A stretch of DNA of 33,579 nt from Bacteroidota bacterium. GTDB taxonomy: Bacteria > Bacteroidota > Bacteroidia > 2-12-FULL-35-15. The DNA is taken from the NCBI GenBank assembly GCA_947447995.1, contig CANFLQ010000018.1:1-33579 (forward strand). Reading direction: 5' to 3'. Under the pieces are notes generated by a model that made no database searches, was not told the origin of the DNA, and saw only the letters and a list, made by a program, of their open reading frames with translations. Below, one piece after another: positions 1-9,749 of the stretch. A program made the position numbers and the translations under genes. Every line of letters starts with the position of its first letter. The stretch's first letter is position 1.

Positions 1-1223
1 TCAAAGTCGAATGTTAAAGAAAAACGTAAGGTATTTTCAAGCGGATTTCTTTGTTTGGTAGGAATTAAATACGCAAAATCTAAACCAAATACATTGTATT
101 TAACACCTGCACCCAAAGTAACATATTGGCGATTGCCCTTCAATGGATTTTCATAAAAATAACCTCCTCTGATGGCAAACAATTTATTGTACCAATATTC
201 CATTCCGAAAGAATAATTAATCTCCTTTAACTCTTCTTTTGCTCCACCTGGAGCATCCGAAAACGACCCAAAAACACCACTAGCAACTCCTCTATTAGGA
301 TCTTTTCCATAAGCAATTTTATAACCACCACTACCATCAGGAATAACATTCCCTTTCGAATCCAGAAGGTACACAGGAGGTGTCGGCACTAATAATTTAT
401 TTGCATCAACTAGAAACGTTATACTATTATACTCATCTAAATTCAATGCCAATGAACTACCTAAACGCAAATTAATTGGAAGAAAATTTGAATTAGTTGC
501 GCTATTTCTATTTGAATATGACATTTTACCACCTATGTTAGAAATATTTGCTCCAAAAGTTAATATTCCTTCTTTACCACCTACTTTTATTTTGTCTTTA
601 CGATATGTTGCAGAAATATCTACAGCCAGTGTTCTTCCTGGTTTAGTTGCTGAACCATCCACAAAAGTACCTCCGGTTAAATTAGAATTTACATAACGCA
701 CTGCGCCTCCCATAGAAAAAACATTCGACAATTTTAATGCGTAACAAACATCCAAGGCAAATTCATTTGGTCTAAACTGACCAATTGTATTTCCATTAAT
801 ATCTGTAAATGTAATATCACCCAACGAAAAATATCTAAGAGATCCACCAAAAGTGCCATTCTTTTTAGTTTTATAATAACCCGATAAATAAGCAAGATTA
901 ATATCAGGAACTAATGCTCTTAACCAAGGAGTATAAGACACGCCAATTGCCATTTTTTTTTCTGCAAATGCTAATTTTGAAGCGTTCCAATGTACAGAAT
1001 TAGCATCAACAGAAGATGCTACTCCAGCATCCCCCATCCCTCCAGCTCTTGAATCGGGCGAAATCATTAAAAAAGGAACAGCTGTTGTAATTGTATTTAC
1101 ACGGGTATTTATTTGTTGACCCGAAATTTGATTGTAGTTAATTTGAGCATTTAAGCTATTTACAAGCGATGTAGCAAAAATTGCTGCTGCAAATTTTCCA
1201 TTTATTTTATTCATATAATCCAT
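1..1223 (-). CDS. porV: T9SS outer-membrane protein PorV (LptO), C-terminal end cut by window edge
   Basis: PorV is an outer-membrane beta-barrel of the type IX secretion system. In known systems it shuttles exported cargo from the translocon to the attachment complex and works with the sortase PorU. I translated the minus strand from 1223 and found an open frame of 407 codons to the edge. It has an N-terminal signal peptide ending near LNAQ, then the family hallmarks FLMISPDSRAGGMGDAG, SVHWNASKLAF and GGSLRYFSLG, then alternating barrel strands ending in LRFSLTFDF. That ending looks like the family C terminus, so only a few residues should be missing. ATG at 1223 gives the longest frame; ATG at 1214 (MNKINGKF) makes an equally good signal peptide. 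It lies 107 bases downstream of porU on the same strand and has a possible promoter of its own. A run of nine A occurs in the coding strand (953-961). Confidence 0.9.
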   Translation of the reverse strand, partial: MDYMNKINGKFAAAIFATSLVNSLNAQINYNQISGQQINTRVNTITTAVPFLMISPDSRAGGMGDAGVASSVDANSVHWNASKLAFAEKKMAIGVSYTPWLRALVPDINLAYLSGYYKTKKNGTFGGSLRYFSLGDITFTDINGNTIGQFRPNEFALDVCYALKLSNVFSMGGAVRYVNSNLTGGTFVDGSATKPGRTLAVDISATYRKDKIKVGGKEGILTFGANISNIGGKMSYSNRNSATNSNFLPINLRLGSSLALNLDEYNSITFLVDANKLLVPTPPVYLLDSKGNVIPDGSGGYKIAYGKDPNRGVASGVFGSFSDAPGGAKEELKEINYSFGMEYWYNKLFAIRGGYFYENPLKGNRQYVTLGAGVKYNVFGLDFAYLIPTKQRNPLENTLRFSLTFDF

Positions 1224-1318
1224 TTAATTACAATTTGATATTGAGTAAGTATTAAAAAAACTAAAAACTAAACGTTGATTAAACACAAATAGTATACAAC
1301 CTTTAAATTTAAAAAGCG

Positions 1319-1348
1319 CTAAAGTACAAATTAATTTAAAATGACCAA
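1319..1348 (-). promoter_or_regulatory. Candidate Bacteroidota promoter for porV
   Basis: On the minus strand, TTG (1348-1346) is followed by a 19-base spacer and TACTTTAG (1326-1319). This is one mismatch from the Bacteroidota -7 box TAnnTTTG and has the expected -33/-7 spacing. It overlaps the 3' end of porU, so porV may be transcribed separately as well as by read-through from porU. This is a pattern match only. Confidence 0.45.
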
Positions 1349-4300
1349 TTTTTCATATTTCTCAGCCGTTGAGCCATCATTTGTTTTTACTTTAATTCTA
1401 TATATATATACACCTCTCCCTATTTTATCTCCAAAATCATCTCTACCATCCCACTCTATTGGGTCTGATCGGTATCCATCAGTTCCAACAATTTTATTTA
1501 TTGTTTTTACAAGTTTTCCTGCAATTGTAAAAATTTGCACCTCTACATCCAACATATTACTTGATTGATTGTGCTCAAAATAAAATTGGGTTCTGGTTGT
1601 AAACGGATTTGGATAATTTAAAACATGACTTAATGCCAACTGTGCCGATTTAGCAACAACAAACTCCGTATAACACTCTGACGAATTATTGTATACATCC
1701 CAAACTTTTAATTTAAGAGTATGCTTTCCTTCTGTTAAATCGGAATAAGGATACCTTATTGTTCCACTTTTATAACTATTCAAATCAGCTTGATAATAGT
1801 CATTTAACACTGTTATTTTTTCATTGCTTCCATCTAATACTGCTGTAATATCGTGCCCAATGCCGTTACCCACTGTATTTACACCATTTGCATCTTTCAA
1901 AATTGAGTATAGGTAAGGATTTTCATTTGTTAAACCTCCAAAAACAAATTTGGTATCGTTCATATATAAATGAGTTTCAGGACCAACTAAATCTGCTATA
2001 GGAGAGGCGTTAGAACCGCCAACAACTATTTTCTCATAAAACCCATTTGCATCTTCTTCCCCATTATCTGAATAATAACTAATTCTACCTATTCCATAAT
2101 TATATGCAATATCTTTGGGTACAATAAATGAGAATTTAAACATACCATTGGTTACACTTACTTTACCATTATACAAAATATTTTTTTGAAGTTTAAAAGT
2201 AAATGGAGGACTTATATTGGAATCTGATCCATCATTGGAAAGTGTTGTTACCGATTGAGCTTTATCATAAACAGTAGGGTATAAAACGCCGTTAAATGTT
2301 GAATTCAAATTACCGTTACTATCTTTAACATGCCCACTCACGGTTACAAATGAAAGTGCTTTTATGGTATCCGCTGAGTTTGCTGATACAGCAATACTAT
2401 TGATACTATCTGTTGCGATATCATATTTGGGATATGCTAATGTTAACGCTGGGTCGCCAAGCAACGTAAAGTTTCTACTATTAACTGAATTACCTCCAGG
2501 TTGAGTTTTAGAGTATTTATAAATGTCTCCTAACCGAGGCATTTTACCATTAATAGGTTTAAATACGGCTTTATAAAAATCCCTGTTCAAATTAAAATTA
2601 GGATATGAATACACGACCCTAACAGTACTAAACAAAGCTATTGCACCACCATTGGAATTTAAAAATGCATATTCCCCTGCTGATGTTCTGTTAGGGTCAT
2701 CGTACCTACTCACTTCACAGGATGCAGTGTAAAATAAAAACAATTTATTACCATTACTCCATTTATTAATTTGAGGTATATCCACTATCCGTTCGTGAGC
2801 CAACCCTAACTCGCCACCATGACCTGTATAATTAATTACCAATGCCCCTTGATCTACCCTTCTATTAATAGCCTCTACAACTAAAGGGTAGCGATTCCCT
2901 CCTGGTTTGGTTTCCTGAAGATACGCATCCAAATAAATTTTATCCACGTTATAATCACCGTAAGTAGTATCTACTAAAGTAGCTAGCTGATCTGCTTGCG
3001 AAACATGTGTGTCTCCATCTTCATCATCACCAATAAAACAAATTACATTTCGCCAATTTCCAAATGTAGTACTGGAATTATTTTCAGATGTTGCACTACC
3101 TGTTTTTTTATAATTTACAACCTTATTAACTGCTGTTTGAGCTTCCAATTTAGATTTTACAGGAAAACGCCCAATACCTAAATCTACAGCATCTGCCGCC
3201 CACACGCCTTCATTATCATCCAATAAACCAAAAAAATCGTCGGACACATAAGAGGCGGTAGCAATGGATGAATTATCGGACTGGTATGTTATTATAAAAT
3301 TGGTATTGTTACTAAATCTATGTTTAGGATCAAAAGAACCATCGCCAAACAATAATAAATATTTAGGTAATTCGGCAGTTGTGTTAGCCTTATCATAAAA
3401 CATTTTTACAAAATCACGTATGGCAGAAACATCTTGAGCACCCGACGAAAATTCATTGTAAATTTGATCTGTTGTTACAACAACAGAAAACAACCCATCA
3501 ATATTTTCGTGATAGGCTGCCAATTGTTCTGCTTCTTGTAAAAAATTAGGATGAGCAATTATTATATACGCTCTATTTGATAATGCGTGCAAATTTTGAT
3601 TGAACACCTTACCAACAGCCGATGGTGTATAATAAGCCTGTCCGTTAAAAGCTACAAACTGACGTAATTTATCAGTAGGCAATGTAAACTCACTAACTGT
3701 TCCAGCAAATAATACATCTTGTTGTTTAACATTTGCAATGTCAGTAATATCCCAAACTTGAATAGGAGAATTACTTGTAATATTAAACTTAGAAATATTA
3801 CTAGCTCCAACTGAATTTACATCTCTAAAATTCAGTTGGTTGGCACTCAATATTAATTGACGCCTTACATTCACCTCCACATAATCAAGCCAAGCTATTG
3901 CATTAGAAGTTTGTTTGGCAACATTTACAGTTACTACAGGGCTAGTAGGATTAAAATTAAAACATCCAGTACCAACCTTAACATAGTCGCTATCCAATGC
4001 GTCTAATGTTTTAGGAATTGTAATTGAGGCGCTACCCAACTGACTACCGATTATATACGTTGCTGCATTTGTAAAACATCTAGAAGCAATGCTAACTTTA
4101 ACAACTGCAGGGGAACTCATGTCTATATCTGGAAATAAGAAAGGGAAATTATACGAGGGGTTATTTTCAAAATATTCGCCATACCAATATTTACCCGACT
4201 TCAGCGAATTTACATTGTCATTTTCATGAAAAGCGTAATCGTCAAAACTAGTAACATTTTTAGTTATCGGCAATATGGACGATGCTTGTATTTGAATTCT

Positions 4301-5170
4301 TTTTCCTACACCCATATCAAAATTGATAAAATAATATGCCGAATCTGAATATAAATTTAACGTATGACTAAATTTATTGCAAGCCGCACCACTATATGAC
4401 CAAGTATTTGAACCTTTGCCATAAAATAAAACGTAATCATTAACATTAAAAACACCATCCGATTCGCCATTCACAAATACCGCATTTTCAACAAGATCGT
4501 CAGGACGTGATACAGAATTTAATTCAGGCAACATGCCTCCTCCATTACCATAAATTCTAATATTCTTTGGATTTACCAAAGACATATCAATTCCTAAATT
4601 CTGTAAAAAGGAATACGATAACTTGTAGATACCATCACTGGCTATTGCTATTTTATACCAATCCCCTGTATTTAAAACTGAATTATTTGCATAAATGCGT
4701 GAAGACCGAACTCCTAATTTTAAATTACCACTATACCCTATTGATAATTCAAATGAAACTAGCTTTTCAAATTTCCCTGTATTTTTATTTTTACGAATTG
4801 GAATTAATGAAATTTCAGCATAATTCTTTTTTTGAGATATTAATACGGATGATTTAAGTTCAACCTCTTCCCCAATTTTTGATGGATTTTTTAACAATTG
4901 AACTTCGTCGTCCAACAATGGTTCAAAAACAGTATTGATAAAAGTTGCCTTAAAACTCTGTTGATTTTCAGTTAATAAAATTTGTTGTGTATACCTAGGC
5001 AAATAATTATCATCTAAATTATATTGCGCCCCATCAAATGACAAAAAGCGTTGTGTTTCTTCATCAGAAATTTTAACAGTAGTTGTAGCGTTCCAATTAA
5101 TTTTATACGACTGCGAAAAAATTAAACCTACAAACAAAAAAAAGAATAAAAATGTAAAACTAAATTTCAT
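1331..5170 (-). CDS. porU: Type IX secretion system sortase PorU (C25 gingipain-like peptidase)
   Basis: PorU is the cell-surface sortase of the T9SS. It removes the C-terminal sorting domain of cargo and, in Porphyromonas gingivalis, transfers the cargo to A-LPS. The product has 1279 residues with a signal peptide (residues 1 to about 21, ending FSQS). A long beta-rich N-terminal region precedes a peptidase C25 domain at roughly residues 530-910. The likely catalytic pair is His784 in NYTGHGGE and Cys818 in YTASCEVS; their 34-residue spacing is close to that of known PorU. The C terminus (about 1195-1279) is a FlgD/sorting-like domain with NYPNPFTT, EWDGRDDFG and GRGVYIYRIK. I chose ATG at 5170; the longer frame from 5176 would need a TTG start. 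Gene order porU then porV is typical of the phylum. The 270-base region upstream is shared with a divergent PorP/SprF gene. Confidence 0.95.
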   Translation of the reverse strand: MKFSFTFLFFFLFVGLIFSQSYKINWNATTTVKISDEETQRFLSFDGAQYNLDDNYLPRYTQQILLTENQQSFKATFINTVFEPLLDDEVQLLKNPSKIGEEVELKSSVLISQKKNYAEISLIPIRKNKNTGKFEKLVSFELSIGYSGNLKLGVRSSRIYANNSVLNTGDWYKIAIASDGIYKLSYSFLQNLGIDMSLVNPKNIRIYGNGGGMLPELNSVSRPDDLVENAVFVNGESDGVFNVNDYVLFYGKGSNTWSYSGAACNKFSHTLNLYSDSAYYFINFDMGVGKRIQIQASSILPITKNVTSFDDYAFHENDNVNSLKSGKYWYGEYFENNPSYNFPFLFPDIDMSSPAVVKVSIASRCFTNAATYIIGSQLGSASITIPKTLDALDSDYVKVGTGCFNFNPTSPVVTVNVAKQTSNAIAWLDYVEVNVRRQLILSANQLNFRDVNSVGASNISKFNITSNSPIQVWDITDIANVKQQDVLFAGTVSEFTLPTDKLRQFVAFNGQAYYTPSAVGKVFNQNLHALSNRAYIIIAHPNFLQEAEQLAAYHENIDGLFSVVVTTDQIYNEFSSGAQDVSAIRDFVKMFYDKANTTAELPKYLLLFGDGSFDPKHRFSNNTNFIITYQSDNSSIATASYVSDDFFGLLDDNEGVWAADAVDLGIGRFPVKSKLEAQTAVNKVVNYKKTGSATSENNSSTTFGNWRNVICFIGDDEDGDTHVSQADQLATLVDTTYGDYNVDKIYLDAYLQETKPGGNRYPLVVEAINRRVDQGALVINYTGHGGELGLAHERIVDIPQINKWSNGNKLFLFYTASCEVSRYDDPNRTSAGEYAFLNSNGGAIALFSTVRVVYSYPNFNLNRDFYKAVFKPINGKMPRLGDIYKYSKTQPGGNSVNSRNFTLLGDPALTLAYPKYDIATDSINSIAVSANSADTIKALSFVTVSGHVKDSNGNLNSTFNGVLYPTVYDKAQSVTTLSNDGSDSNISPPFTFKLQKNILYNGKVSVTNGMFKFSFIVPKDIAYNYGIGRISYYSDNGEEDANGFYEKIVVGGSNASPIADLVGPETHLYMNDTKFVFGGLTNENPYLYSILKDANGVNTVGNGIGHDITAVLDGSNEKITVLNDYYQADLNSYKSGTIRYPYSDLTEGKHTLKLKVWDVYNNSSECYTEFVVAKSAQLALSHVLNYPNPFTTRTQFYFEHNQSSNMLDVEVQIFTIAGKLVKTINKIVGTDGYRSDPIEWDGRDDFGDKIGRGVYIYRIKVKTNDGSTAEKYEKLVILN

Positions 5171-5352
5171 GAACAATAGTTAAAAACAATAAATAAATAT
5201 TAGAATTGATTAATCACAAGCTTAAAAAAATACAAGATTACAAAGTAATAAAAATATACAACATTAGACTACTTTAAAACTCTAAATTAAGGTTACTAAA
5301 GTTTTTTTTTTGAAGATTTGCTTTGATTAACGATTTTTTTAACCGAATATTG

Positions 5353-5413
5353 TATACTGAAAAATTAATTAATTGTTACCTATTTGAAACTTTTAATTAA
5401 TTTTTTCAGTATA
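5353..5413. repeat. Long AT-rich inverted repeat in the porU/porP-like divergent region
   Basis: The left arm 5353-5372 (TATACTGAAAAATTAATTAA) is the reverse complement of the right arm 5393-5413 apart from one extra T in the right arm. The 20-base loop is 5373-5392. The element ends 28 bases before the start of the PorP/SprF-family gene. It has no GC-rich stem or proper U-tract, so an operator or an mRNA 5' hairpin fits better than a terminator. The rest of the 5171-5441 gap is AT-rich and shows nothing else I can name. Confidence 0.7.
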
Positions 5414-5441
5414 ATTGTATCCCATTAAAAAAAAAGTGCTT

Positions 5442-6404
5442 ATGTCAAAACGAATTATTATACTCTTAACTGTACTATTTTCAGCCTTTTTAACTGAAAA
5501 TGTATTTGCTCAAGACCCCTTATTTACTCAATTCTACGCCAACCCACTATATCTAAACCCAGCATTAGCAGGTGCTGCAAGATGTCCTCGTATTTGTTTG
5601 AATTACCGTAACCAATGGCCTGGAATAGACGGTACCACTTACACTACCTATTCCGCATCTTACGATCAACATGTTGATGCCATTAGTGGAGGCTTGGGAT
5701 TACTTGTAACACATGACGATGCTGGCAATAAAGGGATTTTAAAAACAACAAACATTAGTGGGATGTACTCTTTCTTATTACCTGTATCGAGAACTTTTTC
5801 ATTAAAATTTGCTGCTCAGGGAACATGGTTTCAAAAAAAGATAGACTGGAATAGACTTACCTTTGGTGATATGATAGATCCAAGCAGAGGTTTTGTTTAT
5901 AATACTAACGAAGTAAAAAGACTCGACCAAAAATCTGGTATTGATATTTCTGCAGGTGCTTTAGGATATAGCAAATATATTTTTGTTGGTTTTGCTGCCC
6001 ACCATTTAACTCAGCCCGACGAGGGTTTATTGGGCAAAGCTCCGTTGCCTATGAAAATTACTGGTCATGCTGGTGCGGTTATACCTATAGGAGATAAATC
6101 CAGTGAAGTATCCATTTCGCCTAACATTTTATTCCAACAACAACAAAACTTTCAACAACTTAATATAGGAATGTATGTAACCAAAGGTCCGATTGTTGGA
6201 GGTTTGTGGTATAGAAACAGAGATTCTTTTATCATTTTACTAGGTATTCAACAACATTTTTTCAAACTTGGTTATAGTTACGATATAACATCTTCCAAGC
6301 TTACCAATACTACGGCAGGTTCTCATGAATTTTCTTTCGCATTAAATTTTGAATGCAAGAAGAAAATTAAAAAATTCAGAACAGTAAATTGCCCATCTTT
6401 TTAA
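5442..6404 (+). CDS. PorP/SprF-family type IX secretion membrane protein
   Basis: The product has 320 residues. A signal peptide (cleavage probably after VFA, residues 21-23) is followed at once by the family signature QDPLFTQFYANPLYLNPA. The rest is a predicted beta-barrel with ISGGLGLLV, FKLGYSYDI and SHEFSFALNF. Members of this family are outer-membrane proteins. PorP acts in the core T9SS with PorE/PorK, and SprF-type paralogues help secrete particular large adhesins. Bacteroidota often carry many paralogues, and sequence alone does not show which role this one has. I chose ATG at 5442 because it gives a clean signal peptide; the longer frame from 5415 would need TTG. It lies between porU and gldJ, 150 bases before gldJ and in the same direction, which suggests a role in the same machine. 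Confidence 0.88.
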   Translation: MSKRIIILLTVLFSAFLTENVFAQDPLFTQFYANPLYLNPALAGAARCPRICLNYRNQWPGIDGTTYTTYSASYDQHVDAISGGLGLLVTHDDAGNKGILKTTNISGMYSFLLPVSRTFSLKFAAQGTWFQKKIDWNRLTFGDMIDPSRGFVYNTNEVKRLDQKSGIDISAGALGYSKYIFVGFAAHHLTQPDEGLLGKAPLPMKITGHAGAVIPIGDKSSEVSISPNILFQQQQNFQQLNIGMYVTKGPIVGGLWYRNRDSFIILLGIQQHFFKLGYSYDITSSKLTNTTAGSHEFSFALNFECKKKIKKFRTVNCPSF

Positions 6405-6554
6405 ACTGTTTTTTTGAAATTATTTTTAGCTCATATAACACTTTTACATAATTAATAATGGAGTAAGTTTAATATACCTTAATAACGTGAATAAATAAAT
6501 TTGAAAATTTTATTTACACTAATTAATGTAAGTTGTAAACCAAAAATAAAAACA

Positions 6555-8099
6555 ATGAAAAAAGTATCAAACAGACTTATCTTATTCTCAGGAATTATTG
6601 CACTAGCATCATCGTGCAGTAAAGAAAGATCTCCTGTTACCGCTTGGGAATATAATAACCCTAAAAATGGAGGTTTTGAAGTTGTTCCATACGAAGAACA
6701 AGAAACTGGTCCAGGATTGGTATTAATTGAGGGGGGAACTTTTACAATGGGAAGAGCAGAACAAGATGTTACGTATGAATGGAATAACATTCCACGAAGA
6801 GTAACCGTTTCTTCTTTTTATATGGATCAAACAGAAGTTCGTAATCTTGATTACTTAGAGTATTTGCATTGGACTGCCAGAGTATTTGGTCCTAATTTTT
6901 ATGAAGTATTAAAAAAAGCATTACCAGATACTTTGGTATGGCGCGATCGTTTGGCATTCAACGAACCTTATGTTGAATACTACTTACGTCATCCATCATA
7001 CAGAGATTATCCAGTTGTAGGTATAAATTGGTTACAAGCATCTGACTTTTGTGCATGGCGTACCGACCGCGTAAATGAATTTATTTTGATTCGTGAAGGC
7101 GTTATCAATCATACACCTACACCTACTGAGGTTGATTATTTTAACACCGACCAATACCTTGCTGGAAAATGGACAGGAACAGTGGTAACACCTATCCCGT
7201 CAATGAGTCCAGATGGAGGAGACCGTATCGTAAGAATGGAAGATGGTATATTTTTACCAAGATACAGATTACCAACAGAAGCTGAATGGGAATTTGCTGC
7301 ATATAGTTTAATTGGAACTACTATAGGTGAAAGAATCAATGATAGAAGATTATATCCATGGAGCGGTGCAGGAACTCGTAACCCCGATGAATTATTTTTA
7401 GGTCAAATGTTAGCTAACTACCAACGTAGTAATGGAGATATGATGGGTGGTGCAGGTGCCTTAAATGATGCTGGAGACATTACAACCCCTGTATATTCCT
7501 ACTGGCCAAATGATTACGGTTTATACAACATGGCAGGTAACGTTAGTGAATGGGTTATGGATGTTTATCGTCCGCTTTCGGCTGAAGATAAATCTGACTT
7601 CCGCCCATTCAGAGGTAACGTATTTAAAACACAAGTTAGAGATGAAGATGGTATTGTTATTAACACAGACAGTATACGATATGATGCTGACAGCAATATT
7701 GTGAGCATTCCAGGTATGGTTGCATGGAGAGATGTTAGCATTACTGTAGCCGATGATAATTTGGATGAGAGAAGAAATTATAAATACGCAGACAACATCA
7801 ATTATTTAGATGGCGACACTAAATCACAAGCAGAACTTTTAAGTAATGTAAGTTGGAGCGAAAATTTTGATGCCGCAACAGCAACAAAATCAGAAAGTAA
7901 TGGAATGTATGAGTATAGCAAAACATCAATGATTAATGATAAAGCTCGCGTTTACAAAGGGGGGTCTTGGAAAGATCGTGCATATTGGATGGTACCAGGA
8001 ACTAGACGTTATTTAGATCAACGCCAGTCAACTGCTTGGCTTGGTTTCAGATGTTCGATGACACGTGTTGGAAGCCCTAGAGGTTTAGGTTCAAAATAA
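6555..8099 (+). CDS. gldJ: Gliding motility lipoprotein GldJ (FGE-sulfatase fold)
   Basis: GldJ is an outer-membrane lipoprotein needed for gliding and stability of the T9SS, and is a paralogue of GldK. The product has 514 residues with a lipoprotein signal (lipobox cysteine at residue 21, ALASSC). The formylglycine-generating-enzyme fold covers most of the rest, shown in order by LIEGGTFTMGRAE, FYMDQTEVRN, VVGINWLQASDFCAWR, RLPTEAEWEFAA, NMAGNVSEWVMD, YKGGSWKDRAYW and WLGFRCSM. The copper-binding cysteines of true FGE enzymes are absent after GGSW, so it is structural rather than catalytic. ATG at 6555 is chosen because it starts the lipoprotein signal; the longer frame from 6501 needs TTG. 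In Flavobacterium johnsoniae gldJ lies directly next to porU-porV, whereas here it is divergent from them with a PorP/SprF gene in between. Confidence 0.92.
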   Translation: MKKVSNRLILFSGIIALASSCSKERSPVTAWEYNNPKNGGFEVVPYEEQETGPGLVLIEGGTFTMGRAEQDVTYEWNNIPRRVTVSSFYMDQTEVRNLDYLEYLHWTARVFGPNFYEVLKKALPDTLVWRDRLAFNEPYVEYYLRHPSYRDYPVVGINWLQASDFCAWRTDRVNEFILIREGVINHTPTPTEVDYFNTDQYLAGKWTGTVVTPIPSMSPDGGDRIVRMEDGIFLPRYRLPTEAEWEFAAYSLIGTTIGERINDRRLYPWSGAGTRNPDELFLGQMLANYQRSNGDMMGGAGALNDAGDITTPVYSYWPNDYGLYNMAGNVSEWVMDVYRPLSAEDKSDFRPFRGNVFKTQVRDEDGIVINTDSIRYDADSNIVSIPGMVAWRDVSITVADDNLDERRNYKYADNINYLDGDTKSQAELLSNVSWSENFDAATATKSESNGMYEYSKTSMINDKARVYKGGSWKDRAYWMVPGTRRYLDQRQSTAWLGFRCSMTRVGSPRGLGSK

Positions 8100-8112
8100 T
8101 ACAAACTTTTAT

Positions 8113-8146
8113 AAAAAAAAACTCCCAATTTAGGGAGTTTTTTTTT
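8113..8146. terminator. Bidirectional intrinsic terminator after gldJ
   Basis: The stem ACTCCC (8121-8126) pairs with GGGAGT (8133-8138) around the loop AATTTA. It is extended by eight A on the left and eight T on the right, so it gives a U-tract on either strand. It starts 14 bases after the gldJ stop and also faces the end of the convergent transporter gene 110 bases away. Confidence 0.9.
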
Positions 8147-8256
8147 GATAAAAATTGACAAAAAAAAATTACACCAATTTTATTAAAACCGATATTTAAG
8201 GATGGTAATATTGAGTATATTTATAAATATAGGCTTTAATATAACCATATATCAAT

Positions 8257-9663
8257 CTATTCAGAAATAAAACCTTGAGCCTTTAATATCTTAGAAACCT
8301 TCCAGGCATAAAATACCAAATAAATATAACAGAATATTGGTATAATAAACGACAAATGAACTCCGAATTTATCAGCAAATAATCCTTGTAAAGGAGGTAT
8401 AAGTGCTCCACCCAAAATAGCCATGACTAACAAAGAGGAACCTTGACTTGTGTGTTTACCAAGCCCTGTAATTGCCAAAGCAAAAATTGAAGGCCACATA
8501 ATAGAATTGTATAATCCTAAACTAATTAACGACCACAAAGCAATATCTCCAGTATTTACTACTGAAATAATCAAAAGCAAAATACAAACAACAGAAAATA
8601 TAAATAATGTTCTGGAGGGTTTTTCCTGCCCAATAAAAAATGCAATGACACTAATTGCAATAAAAGGAATGTAATACTCTATCATGGTCTGATAATCTAA
8701 CACATCATTTTGACCTGATTTAATTTTAAAAATAAATAAAATAAACAAATAAGTAGCCACAGGTATTATTGCCGTAAGTACCCTTTTTAATGCTATTGGC
8801 ATCATAAAAACAGAGAGAGAACCAGTGAACCGACCAATCATTAAACTACCCCAATACAAAGCTATATAAACGGTTGCCCCTTCAACAGGTATTCCTTTTA
8901 TTTCATTCAAACCAACAAAACCCGACATAAAACTACCTACAGTTACTTCAGCTCCAACATAAAAAAAAATGGCTATGATACCTAAGGTCAATTGAGGAAA
9001 TTTTAATGCCCCAATACCCTTTTCAATGTTTTTTTCATTGTTAAATTTAGGAAGCTTTACAACCTTAAAAACAATAATTAATAGCAAAAAAGCAGCAGTA
9101 AGAAATAAATAAGGTGCTTTTACAGAATCTATCTCATTGCCTTTAGCTGTAACATTTGATAAAATAAATACTCCACCTACTATTGGGGCAATAGTAGTAC
9201 CAAACGAATTAATTGCACCAGCGAGATTAAGCCTGTGTGAGCCTGTTTCAGGATTACCCAATAAAATAACATAAGGGTTGGCAGCTATTTGCAACAGGGT
9301 AAAACCTAGCGCTAAAATAAATAGTGCTGTTAAAAACAAACCAAAGGATTGTATTTCAGCTGCTGGATAAAACAAAAATGTTCCTACGGATGATATTAAT
9401 AAACCGAGTAAAATACCATTCTTATAACCAATCTTATTAATTGGATCGCCAGATATGGATGAAATAATAAAATAAATGATAGACCCAACAAAATAAGCAC
9501 CAAAAAAAGCAAACTGTACCAACATGGATTCAAAATATGTTAATACAAATATGTGTTTAAAATGTGGAATTAAAATATCATTCAAACATGTTATAAATCC
9601 CCACATAAAAAATAACATGGTAAGAAATGCCAAAGGCAGGGAGTAATTTTTTTTTGGTTCCAT
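8257..9663 (-). CDS. Sugar MFS transporter, FucP/GluP (fucose/glucose-galactose) type
   Basis: This is a 468-residue polytopic inner-membrane protein with about twelve hydrophobic segments. The N terminus (FLTMLFFMWGFITCLNDILIP) and the segment LLQIAANPYVILLG are characteristic of the FHS family of proton-sugar symporters, which includes E. coli FucP and Bacteroidota glucose/galactose transporters. The substrate cannot be read from sequence. The start ATG at 9663 gives the usual family N terminus. Codons 3-6 contain a run of nine A (9647-9655 on the plus strand), a possible slippage site near the start. It is followed by an AT-rich gap and the gldJ terminator. The next gene upstream on the same strand is waaA, 86 bases away, but nothing ties their functions together. 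Confidence 0.88.
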   Translation of the reverse strand: MEPKKNYSLPLAFLTMLFFMWGFITCLNDILIPHFKHIFVLTYFESMLVQFAFFGAYFVGSIIYFIISSISGDPINKIGYKNGILLGLLISSVGTFLFYPAAEIQSFGLFLTALFILALGFTLLQIAANPYVILLGNPETGSHRLNLAGAINSFGTTIAPIVGGVFILSNVTAKGNEIDSVKAPYLFLTAAFLLLIIVFKVVKLPKFNNEKNIEKGIGALKFPQLTLGIIAIFFYVGAEVTVGSFMSGFVGLNEIKGIPVEGATVYIALYWGSLMIGRFTGSLSVFMMPIALKRVLTAIIPVATYLFILFIFKIKSGQNDVLDYQTMIEYYIPFIAISVIAFFIGQEKPSRTLFIFSVVCILLLIISVVNTGDIALWSLISLGLYNSIMWPSIFALAITGLGKHTSQGSSLLVMAILGGALIPPLQGLFADKFGVHLSFIIPIFCYIYLVFYAWKVSKILKAQGFISE

Positions 9664-9749
9664 AAATTTTAAAAATTGATTTTACCGAAAATAGGACTTA
9701 TGTAATAAAGTTAGGATCGCAATAATTATATATTGTTAATATTGAATTG

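Noticed and set aside
4567-4857. A 96-codon open frame on the plus strand inside porU
   Set aside because: It is antisense to conserved porU sequence, has an irregular low-complexity product and has no promoter.
5415-5441. Upstream TTG start for the PorP/SprF-family gene
   Set aside because: It would place nine extra residues before a complete signal peptide; ATG at 5442 fits better. The same reasoning removes the TTG starts at 6501, 5176 and 25863.
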